Assembly (NCBI RefSeq): GCF_012033785.1
Contig: NZ_JAAVJC010000027.1
Span: forward strand, 1-33,787
Direction: 5' to 3'
Origin: Streptomyces bohaiensis
GTDB taxonomy: Bacteria > Actinomycetota > Actinomycetes > Streptomycetales > Streptomycetaceae
DNA length: 33,787 bases
Part shown: piece by piece, positions 23,315 to 31,463 of the stretch
Layout of the letters: every line of letters starts with the position of its first letter
Position numbering within the stretch: position 1 is the first letter of the stretch
Position numbers and translations under genes: made by a program
The notes under the pieces: model-generated
Database searches by the model: none
What the model saw: the letters and a program-made list of their open reading frames with translations, nothing else
What the model was told of the DNA's origin: nothing

Positions 23315-24244
23315 TTGGCGCCGGCGCGCGAGCTCTCCCGGCGCGCACTGCTGGCGGCAGGCGTCGGAGTCGTCGCTCTCAGTGCGTGCGACACGTCCCC
23401 CTCCCCCGATGTCCGCGGTCTGCGGTTGGCGACCGGACCGGAGGGCGCCACCTACCGTGAGTCCGGGGCGGCCCTGACCGAGCTGTGGAACGAGACGCTC
23501 GGCCGCCGCGCGGTGGAGGTCGTCTTCACCGAGGCGTCGGTCGACAACGTGCGGCTGCTCCTCTCCGACGAGGTGGACCTCGCCTACGCCAACGTGGACG
23601 TGCTGCTCTCCCACCGGGACGAGACGCCGGCGCTGCTGCGGATCTTCGACTCCGTCGTGCATCTGGTGACGCTGCGGGAGAGCGGGATCCGCACGCTGCA
23701 GGATCTCGCCGGCCGGCCCGTCGCGATGGGGCTGCCCGGCTCCGGGACGCGGTTCACCGGCGGGCGGATGCTGGCCGCCGCCGGCGTGGAGGTCGAGGAG
23801 CTGGACCTGGGCCAGAAGGAGGCGGCGCGGGCCCTGGTCGCCGGCGAGGTCGACGCGGTCGCCTCGCTCACCGCCATGCCGACCCCGGCGATCGCCTGGC
23901 TGCTGGACCAGGACGCGGAGATCCACTTCGTGGACCTGGGCGCCGAGGCCGAGGCGATCCAGCGGGCCCACCCGGGCGAGTACCTGCCGGTGACCATCTC
24001 CGGCACCGTCTATCCGGGGGTGGCGACCACCCGGACGCTCGCGGTGCCCACCCTCCTCGCGGTGCGGCGCGAGTTCCCCGACGACGTGGCGACGAAGCTG
24101 ACGGGCACCACGGTCCGCGGTGCCGGACGGCTGGCGCGGACCAGGCCCGAGGCCTACCAGATCAACCCCCGCACCGCCGCCGCGACCGCCCCGATCCCGC
24201 TGCATCCGGGGGCGGCGCGCTGGTTCCGCGAGGTCAAGCCCTGA
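23315..24244 (+). CDS. TAXI-family (TRAP-associated) solute-binding lipoprotein
   Basis: 309 aa from a TTG start. SRRALLAAGVGVVALSAC is a lipoprotein signal with lipobox LSAC and a twin-Arg-like n-region. The mature part has the TAXI features: LRLATGPEGATYRESG near the start, SVDNVRLLLSDEVDLAYAN, IRTLQDLAGRPVAMGLPGSGTR and the LPVTISGTVYPGV block. TAXI proteins bind carboxylates or glutamate for TRAP transporters, but no DctQ/DctM-type membrane subunit is present here; the neighbour is a DctA-type symporter. It may feed or report ligand to another system. No alternative in-frame ATG/GTG start gives a signal peptide; the ribosome-binding site is weak (GGGG ~11 nt upstream). Confidence 0.87.
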   Translation: MAPARELSRRALLAAGVGVVALSACDTSPSPDVRGLRLATGPEGATYRESGAALTELWNETLGRRAVEVVFTEASVDNVRLLLSDEVDLAYANVDVLLSHRDETPALLRIFDSVVHLVTLRESGIRTLQDLAGRPVAMGLPGSGTRFTGGRMLAAAGVEVEELDLGQKEAARALVAGEVDAVASLTAMPTPAIAWLLDQDAEIHFVDLGAEAEAIQRAHPGEYLPVTISGTVYPGVATTRTLAVPTLLAVRREFPDDVATKLTGTTVRGAGRLARTRPEAYQINPRTAAATAPIPLHPGAARWFREVKP

Positions 24245-24287
24245 CCGGTGGGTCACGCCGCGGTGGGACGGGACGGGCGCGGGGTCG

Positions 24288-25253
24288 TCAGGCCCGGTGC
24301 AGTCGCTCCGCCCAGCGGTGGAGGAGCTCCCGCAGCTCGGGCGGGTGCACGATCCGGAAGTCGGCGTCGAGGCCGGCGAGGGCCACGGCCGGCCAGGCGA
24401 GGTCGTCGACGTTCATCCGCAGCCGGCTCTGCCCGGGGTCGTCGGTGGCCTCGACCGTGGCCCAGTCGCCCATGCGCGACCGCACGGCGGCGGGCGGTGC
24501 CGTGACGAGCACCTCGACCCGGTGGCGTCGCGGGGCCCCGCCGACGCGTTCCCGTACCCAGGCAGCGGGGTCGCCGCCCGGCACCCGGCGGTGGCGGAAC
24601 CGCTCGCCGGTGGTCCGCGGTTCGTCGAGGCGGTCCACGCGCAGCGAGCGCCAGTCCTGCCGGGTCAGGTCATAGGCGACCAGGTACCAGCGCCGGCCGA
24701 GGCAGACCAGGCGGTGCGGCTCCAGATGGCGCTCGGTGCGGGTGCCGTCGGCGGCCTCGTACCGGCACCGCACCGTCTCGCCGTCGCGGCATGCCGGGGC
24801 GAGCACCACCAGGACGCCCGGCTCCACTCCCCCGCCGGCGGTCTCCCGACGCCACCAGCCGGCGGAGTCGGTGACGCTGCTCAGCGCCTCGGCCCGGCGG
24901 CGCAGCCGGGTGGGCATGACCCGCAGCACCGTCGACAGCACCCGGGCCGATGCCTCGCCGGCGCCCGCCACGGCACCGATGCGGGTGGCCGCCTGGAGGC
25001 CGACGACCAGCGCCACCGCCTCCTCGTCGTCCATGACCAGCGGCGGCAGCGTCGCACCGGCGGCCAGCTGGTACCCGCCGTCGGTGCCCCGGTGGGCGGT
25101 GACGGGATAGCCGAGCTCCCGCAGCCGGTCGATGTCGCGGCGCAGCGTCCTGGCGGAGACGCCGAGCCGCGTCGCGAGGTCGTCGCCCCGCCAGTGCCGG
25201 TGGCTCTGGAGGAGGGACAGCAGCCGCAGGGTTCTGGATCCGGTGTCCGCCAT
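24288..25253 (-). CDS. HTH/WYL-domain transcriptional regulator
   Basis: 321 aa. An N-terminal HTH_11/DeoR-like winged helix (residues ~5-60, with LATRLGVSARTLRRDIDRLRELGYPV and a GGYQL wing) is followed by a WYL domain around residues 140-215, where the motif is RWYLVAYD. A C-terminal WCX-type extension follows. WYL domains bind ligands such as nucleotides or oligonucleotides. It diverges from the DinB-family gene across 121 bp with nested inverted repeats, and is therefore probably its autoregulated repressor or activator. Such WYL/DinB pairs are common in streptomycetes. The signal sensed is unknown. Confidence 0.9.
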   Translation of the reverse strand: MADTGSRTLRLLSLLQSHRHWRGDDLATRLGVSARTLRRDIDRLRELGYPVTAHRGTDGGYQLAAGATLPPLVMDDEEAVALVVGLQAATRIGAVAGAGEASARVLSTVLRVMPTRLRRRAEALSSVTDSAGWWRRETAGGGVEPGVLVVLAPACRDGETVRCRYEAADGTRTERHLEPHRLVCLGRRWYLVAYDLTRQDWRSLRVDRLDEPRTTGERFRHRRVPGGDPAAWVRERVGGAPRRHRVEVLVTAPPAAVRSRMGDWATVEATDDPGQSRLRMNVDDLAWPAVALAGLDADFRIVHPPELRELLHRWAERLHRA

Positions 25254-25273
25254 GGCTCCGATTCTCGCCCGAC

Positions 25274-25307
25274 TTCCGGTCGGAATGCGGCCGGATACCG
25301 GCCGGAA
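25274..25307. promoter_or_regulatory. Nested inverted repeats between the WYL and DinB genes
   Basis: TTCCG-GT-CGGAA (25274-25285) and GGCCGG-ATA-CCGGCC (25289-25303) lie side by side. The outer TTCCGG (25274-25279) also pairs with CCGGAA (25302-25307). A -10-like TAGCGT for DinB lies at 25315-25320. This is the natural operator candidate for the WYL regulator. Confidence 0.5.
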
Positions 25308-25374
25308 GGGTCCCTAGCGTCGGAGACACCCGGGCGGGAGCCGCCACGGGGGAACCACCACCGGAGGTAGTCCG

Positions 25375-25947
25375 ATGCTTTCCACACCCGAGCGCTCGAC
25401 CGACAACGCGACCGGGGGCCCGGGGCCGGCGGGGCCGGCCCACGACGAGGTGACGGACCTCCTCTCCGCCCTCGCCCACCACCGCGGCCTGCTGCTGCGC
25501 ACCGTGCAGGGCCTGGACGACGAGCAGGCGACGCGCCGCACCACGGTGAGCGAGCTGTCGCTGGCCGGCCTGGTCAAGCACGTCGCGGGGGTCGAACGGA
25601 GCTGGACCGCGTTCGTCCTGGAGGGCGCCGGCGCGATCGGCAACTTCTCCGAGATGACGGAGGCGGACCTCGCCGCGTGGGGCGACGCCTTCCGGCTGCT
25701 GCCGGGCGAGACCCTGGCGGGGGTGGTCACCGAGTACGAGGCCGTCGCCGCGCGGACGGCGGAGGTCTTCGGGGCACTGGCGGACCTCTCGGTGGCGCAG
25801 CCGCTGCCGGAGGCGCCCTGGTTCGAGGCCGGTGCCGCCTGGTCCGCCCGCCGGGTGCTGCTGCACGTGCTGGCGGAGACGACGCAGCACGCGGGCCACG
25901 CGGACATCATCCGGGAGGCCCTGGACGGGCAGAAGACCATGGGCTGA
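25375..25947 (+). CDS. DinB-family (DUF664-like) four-helix protein
   Basis: 190 aa, cytoplasmic. The DinB fold is a four-helix bundle with a metal site of three His, related to mycothiol- or bacillithiol-dependent enzymes. Here the His candidates lie in LAGLVKHVAGVERSW and in LLHVLAETTQHAGHADIIREALDG, the family's C-terminal signature. A Gly/Pro/Ala-rich stretch precedes the first helix. GGAGG stands 9-10 nt before the ATG. It could be a mycothiol S-transferase or isomerase, but no substrate can be assigned. It diverges from the WYL regulator and converges on the histidine kinase gene 43 bp away. Confidence 0.88.
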   Translation: MLSTPERSTDNATGGPGPAGPAHDEVTDLLSALAHHRGLLLRTVQGLDDEQATRRTTVSELSLAGLVKHVAGVERSWTAFVLEGAGAIGNFSEMTEADLAAWGDAFRLLPGETLAGVVTEYEAVAARTAEVFGALADLSVAQPLPEAPWFEAGAAWSARRVLLHVLAETTQHAGHADIIREALDGQKTMG

Positions 25948-25990
25948 CCTGCCGCGCACCGGCCTGGCCGGCGCCGGTCGCCCGCGCCGG

Positions 25991-27382
25991 TCAGCCGGTG
26001 CCGGCGACCGGCAGCCGCACGGTCACCCGCAGGCCGGAGGGGGTGTTGGCGCCGAGCAGCACCTCGCCGCCGACGTCCTCCACCACGTCGTGGATGATCG
26101 CCAGCCCGAGCCCGGTGCCGCGCACGTTCTGGTGGCGCTGCGCCCGCCAGAACCGACCGCGGGCGGCCTCGCGCTCCTCGGCGGTGAGCCCGGTGCCGTC
26201 GTCGGCGACGACGACGGCACCGCGGTCCTCGGCGTCGGGCCCGAGCGGGGAGACGGTGATGGTGGTGCCGCCGGAGAGACGCGCCGCGTTCTCCACCAGC
26301 TCGCCGACCACGGCCACCAGGCCGCCGGGGGGCTGCCGCAGCACGAGCTCCGGGTCCGGGTCGGCCACCTCCAGGACGAGGCCGTGCTCGGCGGCGACCT
26401 GCTCCCACCGGGGGCGCCCGGTCTCGAACACCCGCGCGAGGGTCCACGCCTCGCTGTCGCTGACGCGCTCCTGGCTGGCGGTGGCCGTGGCGGCGAGCAT
26501 CGCCTCGAACATCTGGCTCATCTGCTCGGCACCGTCGACCGCCTCCTCGACCGCCTCCCGCGCCTCGGGGTCCTTCGCCGCCCAGGGACGGAGGTTCTCC
26601 ACCGACAGCCGCAGGCTCGCCAGCGGGTTGCGGAGCTGGTGGGCGGCGTCCGCGACGAACATCCGCTGCCGCTCCAACGTCCGCTGCACCGTGTCCACGG
26701 TGGCGTTGAAGGAGGACGCCAGGCCGCGCAGCTCCGGCGGGCCGTGCGCCACCGCCGCGCGCGCCCCCAGCTCCCCACCGCGCACGTCGGCGGCGATCCG
26801 CTCCAGGTCGTGGACGGGGCGCAGAATCCAGCGGCTCAGCGGCCACAGCGCCGCCATCAGCGCGGCCACCGGCAGCAGGAGCAGCACCGCCCCGATGCCC
26901 CACTGCCGGATCGTCGTCTCGCGCAGCACCTCGGTGGGGGCCTCGATGACCACCACCGCTGTCACCTGCGAGTCCCGGCCCACCGGCTCGACCACGCGCA
27001 GCGGCGCGGGCATCCACGGCCAGACCGTCCGGGCCTCGCCGATCCGACTGCCCGCGAAGGCACGCTGCACGTGGTCGTCGACCGCCTCGTCCCGGGGCAG
27101 CGGCACGCCCGGATCGTGCAGCAGGCTCCCGTCGAGGCCGATGACCCAGACCGGTGAGGAGTACAGCTCCTGGTAGGCGTCGAGCTCGGCGTGGAGCCGG
27201 GAGGTGTCGCCGGAGAGCAGCGCCGCCTCCGCCAGGGTCGCGAACCGCACCGCGTCACCGCTGCGGTCGATGAAGACCCGCTGAGTGGAGCGCTCGCTGA
27301 CGATGACGGTGTACGAGATGCCCACGCCCACCACCAGCAGCGCGAGCAGCGGGAGCAGCGCGATGACGATGCGGCGACGCAC
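25991..27382 (-). CDS. Membrane sensor histidine kinase
   Basis: 463 aa from GTG. Transmembrane helices at about 5-27 and 162-183 flank a ~130-residue extracellular sensor domain, followed by HAMP (about 184-236). The phosphoacceptor is His248 in ADAAHQLRNPLASLRLS. The ATP-binding domain has VVGELVENAARLSG (N box, with Asn), VADDGTG (G1) and GTGLGLAI (G2). It lies 3 bp after the response regulator gene, so the two are co-transcribed and should be cognate partners. The extracellular domain is not one I can name; with the binding lipoprotein and symporter nearby, a carboxylate signal is possible but unproven. Confidence 0.93.
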   Translation of the reverse strand: MRRRIVIALLPLLALLVVGVGISYTVIVSERSTQRVFIDRSGDAVRFATLAEAALLSGDTSRLHAELDAYQELYSSPVWVIGLDGSLLHDPGVPLPRDEAVDDHVQRAFAGSRIGEARTVWPWMPAPLRVVEPVGRDSQVTAVVVIEAPTEVLRETTIRQWGIGAVLLLLPVAALMAALWPLSRWILRPVHDLERIAADVRGGELGARAAVAHGPPELRGLASSFNATVDTVQRTLERQRMFVADAAHQLRNPLASLRLSVENLRPWAAKDPEAREAVEEAVDGAEQMSQMFEAMLAATATASQERVSDSEAWTLARVFETGRPRWEQVAAEHGLVLEVADPDPELVLRQPPGGLVAVVGELVENAARLSGGTTITVSPLGPDAEDRGAVVVADDGTGLTAEEREAARGRFWRAQRHQNVRGTGLGLAIIHDVVEDVGGEVLLGANTPSGLRVTVRLPVAGTG

Positions 27383-27385
27383 GGG

Positions 27386-28075
27386 CTACCCGGCCGCGCC
27401 GGTCGCGGGCTCCAGCCGGTAGCCGACGCCGCGGACGGTCGCGATCGCCGCCGACGGCCCGAGCTTCGCCCGCAGCGAGGTCATGTGGGTGTCCAGGGTG
27501 CGGCTGCTGCCCTCCCAGGTGGACTGCCAGACCTGGTCGAGGATGCGGTCCCGTTCCACCACGGCGCCGACGTTCCGGGCGAGCAGCACCAGGATGTCGA
27601 ACTCCTTGCGGGTGAGGTGGAGCAGTGCGCCGTGGCGGGCCACCTCGTGGCGGTCCTGGTCGATGACCAGCTCGCCGTGGCGGATGGAGCCGCGCGCGGC
27701 GGCGACGGTGTGCCCCACCCGGAGCCGCCGGGTGACCGCCTCGATCCGGGCGAGCAGTTCGGCGACCCCGAACGGCTTGACCAGGTAGTCGTCGGCACCG
27801 GCCCGCAGTCCGCGCACCCGGTTGGCCTGCTCGCCCCGGGCGGTCACCACGATGACCCCGGTGGAGGGGTGGTCGCGGAGCAACCGGATGACGTCGAGCC
27901 CGTCGCCGTCGTCGAGGCCGAGGTCGACCAGGGCGATGGCGAAGTCACCGGCGGTGATCGCCCGGCCGGCCTCCTCGACGCTGCGGGCACGCTCCACGTC
28001 GTAGCCGTCGCCCCGCAGGGTGCGGCTCAGGGCGCGCGCGACCCTGTCGTCGTTCTCCACTATCAGCGCGCGCAT
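27386..28075 (-). CDS. OmpR/PhoB-family response regulator
   Basis: 229 aa. The receiver domain (1-118) has acidic residues END D at 7-10, phosphoacceptor Asp51 (LVDLGLDD), the Thr in VTARG and Lys100 (YLVKPFG). The C-terminal winged-helix DNA-binding domain (about 128-225) contains LTRKEFDILVLLARN and TLDTHMTSLRAKLG...IATVRGVGYRLE. It is first in the operon with the histidine kinase. The ATG at 28075 has no Shine-Dalgarno sequence but TAGTCT ends 6 nt upstream, which points to a leaderless transcript. Target promoters are unknown; the dctA/TAXI gap is one to test. Confidence 0.94.
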   Translation of the reverse strand: MRALIVENDDRVARALSRTLRGDGYDVERARSVEEAGRAITAGDFAIALVDLGLDDGDGLDVIRLLRDHPSTGVIVVTARGEQANRVRGLRAGADDYLVKPFGVAELLARIEAVTRRLRVGHTVAAARGSIRHGELVIDQDRHEVARHGALLHLTRKEFDILVLLARNVGAVVERDRILDQVWQSTWEGSSRTLDTHMTSLRAKLGPSAAIATVRGVGYRLEPATGAAG

Positions 28076-28081
28076 GAGCCC

Positions 28082-28087
28082 AGACTA
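28082..28087 (-). promoter_or_regulatory. Leaderless -10 box of the response regulator gene
   Basis: TAGTCT on the minus strand ends 6 nt before the ATG, placing the transcription start at the A of the start codon. The rest of the 335-bp gap from here to nusG holds only the nusG terminator and GC-rich sequence in which I see no gene. Confidence 0.55.
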
Positions 28088-28351
28088 ACCGTGGTCCCCG
28101 GCCGGTGGCCCCTGCGCGGCGCCACCCGGGTGGGGCAGCCGGGTGGGCGGGTCGGCGGCCGGCCGGGCGGGGTCCGCGATCCGCCGCGTCGCCGCGTCGC
28201 GGGGTGTGAGCGGTCGGCGGCCGTGACGCGGAGTGACGGGAGAGCGTCGGCACCCGCCGCCGGAACCGCGATCCGGCGGCCGTGGCGGCCGGAGCGCCCC
28301 GGGGCCGGCCGAGCGCGGCGACGGCCCACGGATGGTCCGGGGCCCACGCGC

Positions 28352-28394
28352 AACCGCCCCTGACCGGCAGAAACCTGCTGGTCGGGGGCGGCTG
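28352..28394 (-). terminator. nusG terminator
   Basis: A long imperfect stem: CCGCCCC (28354-28360) with 28385-28391, GACC (28362-28365) with 28380-28383, GCAG (28367-28370) with 28375-28378, joined by wobble pairs and closed by an AAAC loop. It starts 17 nt after the nusG stop. It ends the secE-nusG transcript before the kinase operon and shows that nusG does not read into rplK here. Confidence 0.75.
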
Positions 28395-28410
28395 CGGACG
28401 CCTGGAGCGG

Positions 28411-29343
28411 TCAGTTCTTGGTGATCTGGTCGAAGCTCAGCTCGACCGGGGTCTCGCGACCGAAGATCTCCACGAGGCCCTTGACCTTCTTGGAGTCGGC
28501 GTTGATCTCGTTGATGGTCGCCTGCAGCGTCGCGAACGGGCCGTCGGTGACGGTGACCGCGTCGCCCACCTCGAAGTCCAGGACCTGGACCTCGACGCGG
28601 CGTGAGGCGGCGGAGGCGCCGGGGCCGGCCGCCTCGGCGGCGGCCTTCTGCTCGGCCTCGGGGGCGAGCATCTTGACGATCTCGTCCAGCGTCAGCGGGT
28701 ACGGGTCGTAGGCGTTGCCCACGAAGCCGGTGACGCCGGGCGTGTTGCGGACGACGCCCCAGGACTCGTTGGTGAGGTCCATGCGGACCAGCACGTAGCT
28801 GGGGAGCTTGTTCTGCTTGACGGTGCGGCGGTCGCCGTTCTTGATCTGCACGACCTCCTCCGTCGGGACCTCCACCTGGAAGATGAAGTCCTCGACGTTG
28901 AGGGAGACGGCCCGCTGCTCCAGGTTGGTCTTCACGCGGTTCTCGTACCCCGCGTAGGTGTGCACGACATACCACTCGCCGGGCAGCACACGGAGTTCCT
29001 CGCGGAGCGCGGCGACCGGGTCGACGGCCTGCTCGACCTCTGACTCCTGGGCCTCGACCTCGGCGACGGCGTCGGCGGCGGTGTCCGCCACGACCTGCTC
29101 GTCGTCCTCGTCGGTGTCGCCCGCGACCTCGGCGTAGCCGGCCAGCTCCCGCGCGGTCTCGTCCTCGGCGGTCTCGGCGGCCGCGCCGCCCTCCACCTTC
29201 GCGGCGACCTCCTCGGCGAAGGTGCCGTCGACCTCGTCAGCGGCCTCGGTCGGGTCCACGGTGTCCGCGGCCTCGATGATGTCGCGCGCGGTGCCGTCGT
29301 CCTGGGCGGGCGCGGCGGCGTCGTTCGGGTTCGGGTCAGACAC
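28411..29343 (-). CDS. nusG: Transcription termination/antitermination factor NusG with long acidic N-terminus
   Basis: 310 aa from GTG. NusG binds the RNA polymerase clamp and links it to Rho or the ribosome. Residues 1 to about 118 are an acidic Asp/Glu/Ala-rich extension found in actinobacterial NusG. The NGN domain follows (about 122-225: [42 protein letters not shown]), then an Ala-rich linker and the KOW domain (about 258-305: [33 protein letters not shown]). It lies 82 bp after secE, as usual. Its normal downstream neighbour rplK is 14.1 kb away, and a terminator follows the stop codon. Confidence 0.97.
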   Translation of the reverse strand: MSDPNPNDAAAPAQDDGTARDIIEAADTVDPTEAADEVDGTFAEEVAAKVEGGAAAETAEDETARELAGYAEVAGDTDEDDEQVVADTAADAVAEVEAQESEVEQAVDPVAALREELRVLPGEWYVVHTYAGYENRVKTNLEQRAVSLNVEDFIFQVEVPTEEVVQIKNGDRRTVKQNKLPSYVLVRMDLTNESWGVVRNTPGVTGFVGNAYDPYPLTLDEIVKMLAPEAEQKAAAEAAGPGASAASRRVEVQVLDFEVGDAVTVTDGPFATLQATINEINADSKKVKGLVEIFGRETPVELSFDQITKN

Positions 29344-29425
29344 GGTAGCTGCTTCTTCCTGGCTTCACGTCGGTGGACTGTCCCGCGATGTACGGATACG
29401 CCCGGCCCACCTCGCCGGGGACGGG

Positions 29426-29695
29426 TCAGCCGAAGACGTAGTCGATGACTCGGGTGAATCCCCAGTCAAGCACAGACAGGAGCGCGATCATCACCAGCAC
29501 GAACGCGATGACCGCGGCCGTGTAGGTGGTCAGCTGGCGGCGGGTCGGCCAGACGACCTTGCGGAGCTCCGCGATGACCTGGCGGTAGAAGAGCGCGAGC
29601 CGCCCCAACGGACCGCGCTTGCCGCGCTTCCCGCGACGACCGGTGCCTTCCCCCCGGGGCTCCGGCGCCTCGACGGAGTCCGCGATTCCAGCCAC
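29426..29695 (-). CDS. secE: Preprotein translocase subunit SecE
   Basis: Small essential subunit of the SecYEG channel, 89 aa. A Gly/Arg/Lys-rich N-terminal part is followed by the amphipathic helix and conserved FYRQVIAELRKVVWPTRRQL, then one transmembrane helix (about 58-82) and a short tail. This single-helix form is the rule outside the enterobacteria. It starts with GTG, with GAGGACGA just upstream. It is first in the secE-nusG operon, 70 bp downstream of tRNA-Trp; I saw no clear separate promoter in that gap. Confidence 0.96.
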   Translation of the reverse strand: MAGIADSVEAPEPRGEGTGRRGKRGKRGPLGRLALFYRQVIAELRKVVWPTRRQLTTYTAAVIAFVLVMIALLSVLDWGFTRVIDYVFG

Positions 29696-29725
29696 TCGTC
29701 CTCACCCGATCCCGGTCATGGTCAT

Positions 29726-29751
29726 AGCCGCCCGGCCCAAGCCGGGCGGCT
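29726..29751. terminator. Hairpin between tRNA-Trp and secE
   Basis: An 11-bp perfect stem (29726-29736 with 29741-29751) and a 4-nt loop. The T-run follows it on the plus strand only. On the minus strand it lies between tRNA-Trp and secE and could end tRNA transcripts or aid 3' processing. Confidence 0.5.
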
Positions 29752-29765
29752 TTCACAGTGTGCAG

Positions 29766-29838
29766 CAGGGCCGGAGGGACTTGAACCCCCAACCGCTGGT
29801 TTTGGAGACCAGTGCTCTACCAATTGAGCTACGACCCT
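29766..29838 (-). tRNA. trnW: tRNA-Trp (anticodon CCA)
   Basis: 73-nt tRNA. The acceptor stem AGGGTCG/CGGCCCT includes one U-G pair. The anticodon stem CTGGT/ACCAG encloses the loop CTCCAAA with anticodon CCA. The T arm GGGGG-TTCAAGT-CCCTC is present, and the discriminator base is G73, as expected for Trp. The 3' CCA is not encoded. A weak -10 (TAACTT) lies at 29854-29859. Its place upstream of secE is standard for streptomycetes. Confidence 0.96.
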
Positions 29839-30081
29839 TTGTTGCCGCGACCAAAGTTACACGATCTCCTCGGAGAGGCGAGACGCCTTCCGATCGGACC
29901 GGGCTGCGACCAACGAGACGAGAGTGTACGCGGTGATACCGCCCGGCGTCGAACGGGTACCGGGCGCAGTCCCCACCGGGGTCCGCGCACCCCGCCGCCG
30001 GACGCCCGCCGCCGGCGCGGCGGGGTCCGCACTGCGGCACCTCCGTGCCGCGGACGGGCGTGTTCTGCAACGATGCCGGGT

Positions 30082-31329
30082 ATGAGTTCCGAGACGCCAT
30101 CCGCACAGTCCGCCACCCCGCCCACGCAGCGCCGTGTCTCGGCACGCGTAGGGGCCATCTCCGAGTCCGCCACCCTCGCCGTGGACGCCAAGGCCAAGGC
30201 CCTCAAGGCCACCGGCCGCCCGGTGATCGGCTTCGGTGCGGGCGAACCGGACTTCCCGACCCCGGACTACATCGTCGACGCCGCGGTCCAGGCCGCCCGC
30301 GACCCCCGGTACCACCGCTACACCCCCGCCGGCGGGCTCCCCGACCTGAAGGCCGCGATCGCCGCCAAGACGCTGCGCGACTCCGGCTACGAGGTCGAGC
30401 CCGCCCAGGTGCTGGTCACCAACGGCGGCAAGCAGGCCATCTACGAGGCGTTCGCCGCGATCCTCGACCCGGGCGACGAGGTCATCGTGCCCGCGCCGTA
30501 CTGGACGACCTACCCCGAGTCGATCCGGCTGGCCGGCGGTGTCCCGGTGGAGGTGGTCGCCGACGAGACCACCGGCTACCGGGTGAGCGTGGAGCAGTTG
30601 GAGGCCGCCCGCACCCCCAACACCAAGGTGGTGCTGTTCGTCTCGCCCTCCAACCCGACGGGCGCGGTGTACAGCCGCGAGCAGGTCCGCGAGATCGGCC
30701 TGTGGGCGGCCGAGCACGGTCTGTGGGTGCTCACCGACGAGATCTACGAACACCTGGTCTACGGGGACGCCGAGTTCAGCTCGCTGCCGGTCGAGGTGCC
30801 GGAGCTGGCGGACCGCTGCATCGTCGTCAACGGCGTGGCGAAGACCTACGCGATGACGGGCTGGCGCGTCGGGTGGCTCATCGGCCCGAAGGACGTCGTG
30901 AAGGCGGCGACCAACCTCCAGTCCCACGCCACCTCCAACGTCAGCAACGTGGCGCAGATCGCGGCGCTGGCGGCGGTCTCGGGCGACCTGGACGCGGTCG
31001 CGGAGATGCGCAAGGCGTTCGACCGGCGGCGGCGCACCATCGTGCGGATGCTGAACGAGATCCCGGGCGTGGAGTGCCCCGAGCCGGAGGGCGCGTTCTA
31101 CGCCTACCCGTCGGTGAAGGCACTGCTCGGCAAGGAGATCCGCGGCCGCCGTGCCGCCACCAGCGTCGAGCTGGCGGAGATCATCCTGGACGAGGTCGAG
31201 GTCGCGGTCGTCCCGGGCGAGGCGTTCGGCACCCCCGGCTACCTGCGGCTCTCCTACGCGCTCGGCGACGACGACCTGACCGAGGGCGTCTCCCGGGTGC
31301 AGAAGCTGCTGGCCGAGGCGCGGGACTGA
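30082..31329 (+). CDS. aspC: Aspartate aminotransferase (class I/II PLP enzyme)
   Basis: 415 aa; transfers the amino group between aspartate and 2-oxoglutarate with pyridoxal phosphate. Blocks seen: [15 protein letters not shown] near residue 50, [47 protein letters not shown] and [19 protein letters not shown], where Lys is the PLP-binding residue. The final LRLSYA carries the Arg that binds the substrate carboxylate. I chose ATG 30082; ATG 30073 is also possible and neither has a strong ribosome-binding site. A longer frame starting at 29812 runs through the tRNA and is not real. It is followed by a strong terminator. Confidence 0.95.
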   Translation: MSSETPSAQSATPPTQRRVSARVGAISESATLAVDAKAKALKATGRPVIGFGAGEPDFPTPDYIVDAAVQAARDPRYHRYTPAGGLPDLKAAIAAKTLRDSGYEVEPAQVLVTNGGKQAIYEAFAAILDPGDEVIVPAPYWTTYPESIRLAGGVPVEVVADETTGYRVSVEQLEAARTPNTKVVLFVSPSNPTGAVYSREQVREIGLWAAEHGLWVLTDEIYEHLVYGDAEFSSLPVEVPELADRCIVVNGVAKTYAMTGWRVGWLIGPKDVVKAATNLQSHATSNVSNVAQIAALAAVSGDLDAVAEMRKAFDRRRRTIVRMLNEIPGVECPEPEGAFYAYPSVKALLGKEIRGRRAATSVELAEIILDEVEVAVVPGEAFGTPGYLRLSYALGDDDLTEGVSRVQKLLAEARD

Positions 31330-31346
31330 TCCCCCGCTCCGCCCGA

Positions 31347-31388
31347 GGCGACGGGCCGTCCTCCGACACCGGAGGGCGGCCCGTCGCC
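31347..31388 (+). terminator. aspC terminator
   Basis: A 19-bp stem with one G-U pair (31347-31365 with 31370-31388) and the 4-nt loop ACAC, 17 nt after the aspC stop. Confidence 0.85.
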
Positions 31389-31463
31389 GTTGCCCCCGGG
31401 CGGTGCCGGGCCCGGGCCGCGGGCGGCGGGGCGGCCCGGGCGGATTACCGCCGAGGGTGGTGG

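Noticed and set aside
14400..28410. Mobile element or genomic island of recent origin
   Set aside because: No transposase, integrase, flanking repeat or clear change in base composition or codon use; an older rearrangement fits better.
29766..29838. tRNA-Trp as attachment site for the 14-kb insertion
   Set aside because: secE and nusG lie between the tRNA and the inserted block, and no integrase or duplicated tRNA end is seen.
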